Assembly (NCBI GenBank): GCA_035642125.1
Contig: DASQSZ010000151.1
Location: forward strand, 1-24,338
Reading direction: 5' to 3'
Origin: CALAED01 sp937891035
GTDB lineage: Bacteria > Actinomycetota > Actinomycetes > Streptosporangiales > Streptosporangiaceae
DNA: 24,338 nt
Below the pieces are notes generated by a model. It had not been told where the DNA came from. It did not search any database and saw only the letters and a list, made by a program, of their open reading frames with translations. Made by a program: the position numbers and the translations under genes. Below, in pieces: positions 20,880 through 24,338 of this stretch. Every line of letters begins with the position of its first letter. Position 1 is the first letter of the stretch.

Positions 20880-22987
20880 TCGCCTACCCGTTCTCCGCCG
20901 TCGTCGGCATGGACGACCTCAAGCTGGCCCTCCTCGTCAACGCGGTCTCGCCCGGGGTCGGCGGCGTACTCGTGCGCGGCGAGAAGGGCACCGCGAAGTC
21001 GACGATCGTACGGGCGCTCGCCGCGCTGCTGCCCGATGTCACCGTCGTGCCCGGCTGCCGGTTCTCGTGCGACCCGGCGGCCCCCGATCCGCAGTGCCCG
21101 GACGGGCCGCACGCGCCGTCGGGCGCCGGGCGGGGCCGCGACGTCCCCGGCGACGTCCCGGGCGACGTCCCCAGCCCCGTCCCGGGCGGCGACGTCCGGT
21201 CGGCCCGGCTGGTGGAGTTGCCCGTCGGAGCGTCCGAAGACCGGCTGATCGGCTCGCTGGACATCGAGCGCGCGCTCACCGAGGGCGTCAAGGCGTATGA
21301 GCCGGGGCTGCTCGCCGCCGCGCACCGCGGGCTGCTGTACGTCGACGAAGTCAACCTGCTCCACGATCACCTCGTCGACCTATTGCTTGACGCGGCTGCC
21401 ATGGGCCGGTCCTACGTCGAGCGCGAGGGCGTCTCGGTGCGGCACGCGGCGCGATTCCTGCTGGTCGGCACGATGAATCCGGAGGAGGGCGAGCTACGCC
21501 CTCAACTGCTCGACCGGTTTGGGCTGACCGTCGAGGCCGCGGCGACCAGAGATCCCGCCGAGCGGGCCGAGGTGGTCCGGCGGCGGCTGCGGTTCGAGGA
21601 CGACCCGGACGCCTTCGCCGCCGACTGGGCGCCGGCCGAGGCCGAGTTGGCCGGCCGCATCGCCGCCGCCCGGCGCCGGCTGGCCGATGTGGCCCTCACC
21701 GAGGCGGCGCTGCGGCAGATCACCGCGCTGTGCGCCGCGTTCGAGGTCGACGGGCTGCGCGCCGATCTGGTCACCGCGCGCGCCGCGATCGCGCTGGCGG
21801 CCTGGCACGGCCGCCCGGCGGTCAGCGCCGACGACGTGCGCGTCGCGGCCCGGCTCGCGCTGCCGCACCGGCGCCGCCGCGACCCGTTCGACGCACCCGG
21901 GCTCGACCGGCAGCGGCTGGATGAGATCCTCGACGAGCATGCCGGCCCCGGCTCCGATCCGCCGGACGGGCCCGACGACGGCCCCGGTCCGGGCGACTCC
22001 GGCCCCGGCGGTGACGACGGCGGGGGCGGCGCCGACCGGCCGCAAGACGCCGGCCAGCTCGACGCTCATGGTTCGGCGTCCGCGCCGGAACGCTCGACCG
22101 ACCAACACGACGGCGCCGAGGCGGCGCCCGGCCCGGACGGGGACGGCGATCCGGTGCCGGCGGCGCCGCCGTACCGCCCGCGCCTGTTCACCGTGCCCGG
22201 CCTCGGCGCCGGCGCCCCTGGGCGGCGGTCCAAGGCGCGCACGCCGTACGGGCACACCTCGGGCGCCAGGCCCGGAGCTCGCGGTCTGCATCTGCCCGCG
22301 ACCCTGCGCGCGGCCGCGCCGTACCAGCGGGCCAGGGGACGCAGCGGGCCGGGTCTTGTACTGCGCCGGGAGGACCTGCGCGAGCCGGTGCGCGACGGCC
22401 GCGAAGGCAACCTGGTGCTGTTCGTGGTCGACGCGAGCGGCTCGATGGCGGCCAGGCAACGGATGCGCGCGGTCAAGGGCGCGGTGCTGTCGTTGCTGCT
22501 CGACGCCTACCAGCGACGCGACAAGATCGGGTTGGTCACCTTCCGCGGCTCGTCCGCCGAGCTCGCGCTGCCGCCCACCTCCTCGGTCGAGGCGGGGGCG
22601 CGCCGGCTCGCCGCGCTGCCGACCGGCGGCCGCACTCCGCTCGCCGCCGGGTTGCTGCGCGCCGCCCACGTGCTCGGGCTCGAGCGGCTGCGCGACCCGG
22701 CGCGCCGCCCGCTCGTCGTCGTGGTGACCGACGGCCGGGCGACGTACGGACCCGATCCGCTGGCCGCCGCCGACCGGCTCCGGCGGATGGCCGAACGGTC
22801 CGGCGCCCGCTCTCCCGGCGGCACGGTCGGCGGCGCCGGCATGGTCGTCGACTGCGAGTCGGGCCCGGTGCGGCTCGGCCTGGCCGCGCGGCTGGGCCGC
22901 TCGCTCGGCGCCGACGTCGTACGGCTCGACGATCTCGAGGCCGGTTCGCTGGCCGGGGCGGTCCGGGCCGCCAGAAGGGTGGCCTAG
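20876..22987 (+). CDS. Putative cobaltochelatase subunit, fused AAA+ and VWA (ChlI-ChlD-like)
   Basis: This 703-residue protein fuses the two motor subunits of class I metal chelatases, which work with a large CobN-type subunit to insert cobalt into the corrin ring. The AAA+ part has Walker A GEKGTAKST (35-43), Walker B YVDEVNLL (D157, E158) and GTMNPEEGELRPQLLDRFGL. An acidic Pro/Gly-rich linker spans about 350-450. The VWA part has MIDAS DASGS (519-523), the LPTGGRTPL threonine and VVVTDGRATYG. A PGDV-rich repeat enlarges the loop near residues 85-105. The start is TTG at 20876, the first in-frame option. It lies after a B12 riboswitch and is followed directly by cobO, which supports cobalt over magnesium. 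Confidence 0.9.
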   Translation: MIAYPFSAVVGMDDLKLALLVNAVSPGVGGVLVRGEKGTAKSTIVRALAALLPDVTVVPGCRFSCDPAAPDPQCPDGPHAPSGAGRGRDVPGDVPGDVPSPVPGGDVRSARLVELPVGASEDRLIGSLDIERALTEGVKAYEPGLLAAAHRGLLYVDEVNLLHDHLVDLLLDAAAMGRSYVEREGVSVRHAARFLLVGTMNPEEGELRPQLLDRFGLTVEAAATRDPAERAEVVRRRLRFEDDPDAFAADWAPAEAELAGRIAAARRRLADVALTEAALRQITALCAAFEVDGLRADLVTARAAIALAAWHGRPAVSADDVRVAARLALPHRRRRDPFDAPGLDRQRLDEILDEHAGPGSDPPDGPDDGPGPGDSGPGGDDGGGGADRPQDAGQLDAHGSASAPERSTDQHDGAEAAPGPDGDGDPVPAAPPYRPRLFTVPGLGAGAPGRRSKARTPYGHTSGARPGARGLHLPATLRAAAPYQRARGRSGPGLVLRREDLREPVRDGREGNLVLFVVDASGSMAARQRMRAVKGAVLSLLLDAYQRRDKIGLVTFRGSSAELALPPTSSVEAGARRLAALPTGGRTPLAAGLLRAAHVLGLERLRDPARRPLVVVVTDGRATYGPDPLAAADRLRRMAERSGARSPGGTVGGAGMVVDCESGPVRLGLAARLGRSLGADVVRLDDLEAGSLAGAVRAARRVA

Positions 22988-23602
22988 ATGCCGCAGGGCA
23001 AACCTTCGTACGTACCGGCCGATGGGCTGACCACCCGGCAGCGGCGCAACCGCCCGCTGGTCGTGGTGCACACCGGGCCCGGCAAGGGCAAGTCGACGGC
23101 CGCGTTCGGGCTGGCGCTGCGGGCCTGGAACCAAGGCTGGCCGATCGGGGTCTTTCAGTTCGTCAAGTCGGCGAAGTGGCGCATCGGCGAGGAGACGGCG
23201 ATGCGGGCGCTGGATCGCGTGCACCGCGAGTCCGGTGCCGGCGCCCCGGTGGCCTGGCACAAGATGGGCGAGGGGTGGTCCTGGATCCAGCGGTCGGGCA
23301 CCGAGCAGGACCATGCCGCCGACGCGCGCGAGGGCTGGGCACAGATCAAGCGCGACCTGGCCGCGGAGACGTACGGGCTGTACGTACTCGACGAGTTCAC
23401 CTATCCGATGAAGTGGGGATGGATCGACGTCGCCGAAGTGATCGAGGCGCTACGTACCCGCCCCGGGCGGCAGCACGTCATCATCACCGGGCGCGACGCG
23501 GCCCCGGCGCTCGTCGACTTCGCCGATCTGGTCACCGAGATGGGCAAGGTCAAGCACCCGATGGACCAAGGACAAAAGGGCCAGAGGGGCATCGAATGGT
23601 GA
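22988..23602 (+). CDS. cobO: Cob(I)yrinic acid a,c-diamide adenosyltransferase (CobO/BtuR)
   Basis: CobO transfers the adenosyl group of ATP to the cobalt of corrinoids to form adenosylcobalamin intermediates. The 204 residues carry the family P-loop TGPGKGKST (29-37), VFQFVKSAKW, the Walker-B-like YVLDEFTYP and a final HPMDQGQKGQRGIEW that is nearly invariant in CobO. The ATG abuts the TAG stop of the chelatase gene, with GGTGG just upstream, so translation is likely coupled. It is second of three B12 genes in the operon under the riboswitch. Confidence 0.96.
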   Translation: MPQGKPSYVPADGLTTRQRRNRPLVVVHTGPGKGKSTAAFGLALRAWNQGWPIGVFQFVKSAKWRIGEETAMRALDRVHRESGAGAPVAWHKMGEGWSWIQRSGTEQDHAADAREGWAQIKRDLAAETYGLYVLDEFTYPMKWGWIDVAEVIEALRTRPGRQHVIITGRDAAPALVDFADLVTEMGKVKHPMDQGQKGQRGIEW

Positions 23603-23624
23603 GCTCACCGCACTCGGAGCAGCG

Positions 23625-24338
23625 GTGAACGTGCCCCGGCTCGTCATCGCCGCGCCCGCCTCGGGCAGCGGCAAGACGACCGTGGCCACGGGGCTGATGG
23701 CCGCGCTCGCCGGCCGGGGCCTTGCCGTGTCGCCGCACAAGGTCGGCCCCGACTACATCGACCCCGGCTACCACACGCTGGCCACCGGCCGTCCCGGCCG
23801 CAACCTCGACCCCTGGCTCACGTCGGAGGAGCTCATCGCGCCGCTGTTCCTGCACGGGGCGCTTGGCGCGGACGTGGCGGTGATCGAGGGCGTCATGGGG
23901 CTGTACGACGGGGCGGCCGGGCAGGGGGACTTCGCCTCGACCGCGCACGTGGCCGGGCTGCTCGGCGCCCCCGTCGTGCTCGTCGTCGACGCGAGCGCGG
24001 CCGGCCGGTCGGTGGCGGCGATCGTGCACGGCCTGCGGACCTTCGGGGACGTACGGATCGGCGGCGTCATCCTCAACCGCATCGGCTCCGACCGGCACGC
24101 GGAGATCTGCCACGCGGCGATGGACGAGGTCGGCCTCCCGATCCTCGGCACGCTGCGCCGCCGTGACGATGTGGCCGCACCGTCCCGCCATCTGGGCCTG
24201 ATCCCGGCCGCGGAGCGCGGCGCGGCGGCCACGGACGCGGTGAACCGGCTGGCGGCCCTGATCGCCGAGTCCTGCGACCTCGACGCCGTGCTCGCCCTGG
24301 CCCGTACCGCCCCGCGGCTCGCCGTCGGCGCGTGGGAC
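23625..24338 (+). CDS. cobB: Cobyrinate a,c-diamide synthase (CobB), N-terminal part
   Basis: CobB amidates the a and c carboxylates of cobyrinate using glutamine and ATP. The visible 238 residues cover the N-terminal synthetase domain: P-loop APASGSGKTT (10-19), HKVGPDYIDPGYH, the VIEGVMGLYDG motif and VVLVVDASAAGRSVAA. The C-terminal glutamine amidotransferase domain lies beyond the right edge. The GTG at 23625 has GGAG 5 nt upstream and is 22 bp after the cobO stop. HydrogenobyrinateCobB (aerobic) and CbiA (anaerobic) cannot be separated from this part. Confidence 0.94.
   Translation, partial: MNVPRLVIAAPASGSGKTTVATGLMAALAGRGLAVSPHKVGPDYIDPGYHTLATGRPGRNLDPWLTSEELIAPLFLHGALGADVAVIEGVMGLYDGAAGQGDFASTAHVAGLLGAPVVLVVDASAAGRSVAAIVHGLRTFGDVRIGGVILNRIGSDRHAEICHAAMDEVGLPILGTLRRRDDVAAPSRHLGLIPAAERGAAATDAVNRLAALIAESCDLDAVLALARTAPRLAVGAWD

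Overview
The window is GC-rich actinobacterial DNA. GTG and TTG starts are common, SD-led genes are tightly packed, and the families are typical of filamentous actinomycetes: LAL regulator, XRE/DUF5753 regulator with an RsbW-like kinase, DUF4328, F420-type LLM oxidoreductase, AccD6-like carboxyltransferase and aerobic-type B12 genes. Rare TTA codons occur in only three genes, all regulatory. A Streptomyces or Streptosporangiales-type host fits; the genus cannot be read from the sequence.

Region 1 (1-10009) looks like the edge of a lipid or secondary-metabolite locus. A leftward KSIII-ACP-KSII operon (2460 to <1, cut by the window edge) diverges from an AccD6-like acyl-CoA carboxyltransferase (2659-4191). 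A leftward proline-iminopeptidase-type hydrolase diverges from a rightward hotdog thioesterase (5321-5770). A 967-residue LAL/LuxR regulator with five TTA codons (5834-8737) and a PhzF-family enzyme (9158-10009) follow. Three sets of heptamer direct repeats with an exact 11-bp period (consensus GCTKACC) lie upstream of the KSIII operon, the carboxyltransferase and the thioesterase. They suggest that one OmpR-fold activator (SARP- or PhoP-like), not encoded here, controls malonyl-CoA supply, chain assembly and chain release together. No malonyltransferase, ketoreductase, dehydratase or enoyl reductase is seen in the window.

Region 2 (10068-16656) holds a DUF4389 membrane protein and a Fes/EstA-like esterase on the minus strand, then a rightward two-gene unit of DUF6504 protein and DnaE2-type DNA polymerase III alpha subunit. 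A perfect CGAAC-N4-GTTCG LexA box lies 66 bp before the DUF6504 start, so this is probably an SOS mutagenesis operon. The usual imuA/imuB partners are not adjacent. A DUF4328 zinc-ribbon membrane protein converges on it.

Region 3 (16788-19049) is a divergent pair of LLM-class (F420-type) oxidoreductase and MFS transporter. They share a 78-bp gap that contains a perfect match to the KstR operator pattern TNNAACNNGTTNNA.

Region 4 (19128-20596) is a divergent pair of XRE/DUF5753 regulator and RsbW-like ATP-binding protein. Both genes carry a TTA codon, and a 13-bp palindrome lies between them.

Region 5 (20640-24338, open at the right edge) is a cobalamin operon: a B12 riboswitch, an eight-codon leader ORF whose stop overlaps a TTG start, a fused AAA+/VWA chelatase subunit, cobO (adenosyltransferase) and the amino-terminal part of cobB. 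No tRNA, rRNA, CRISPR array, insertion sequence or phage gene was seen.
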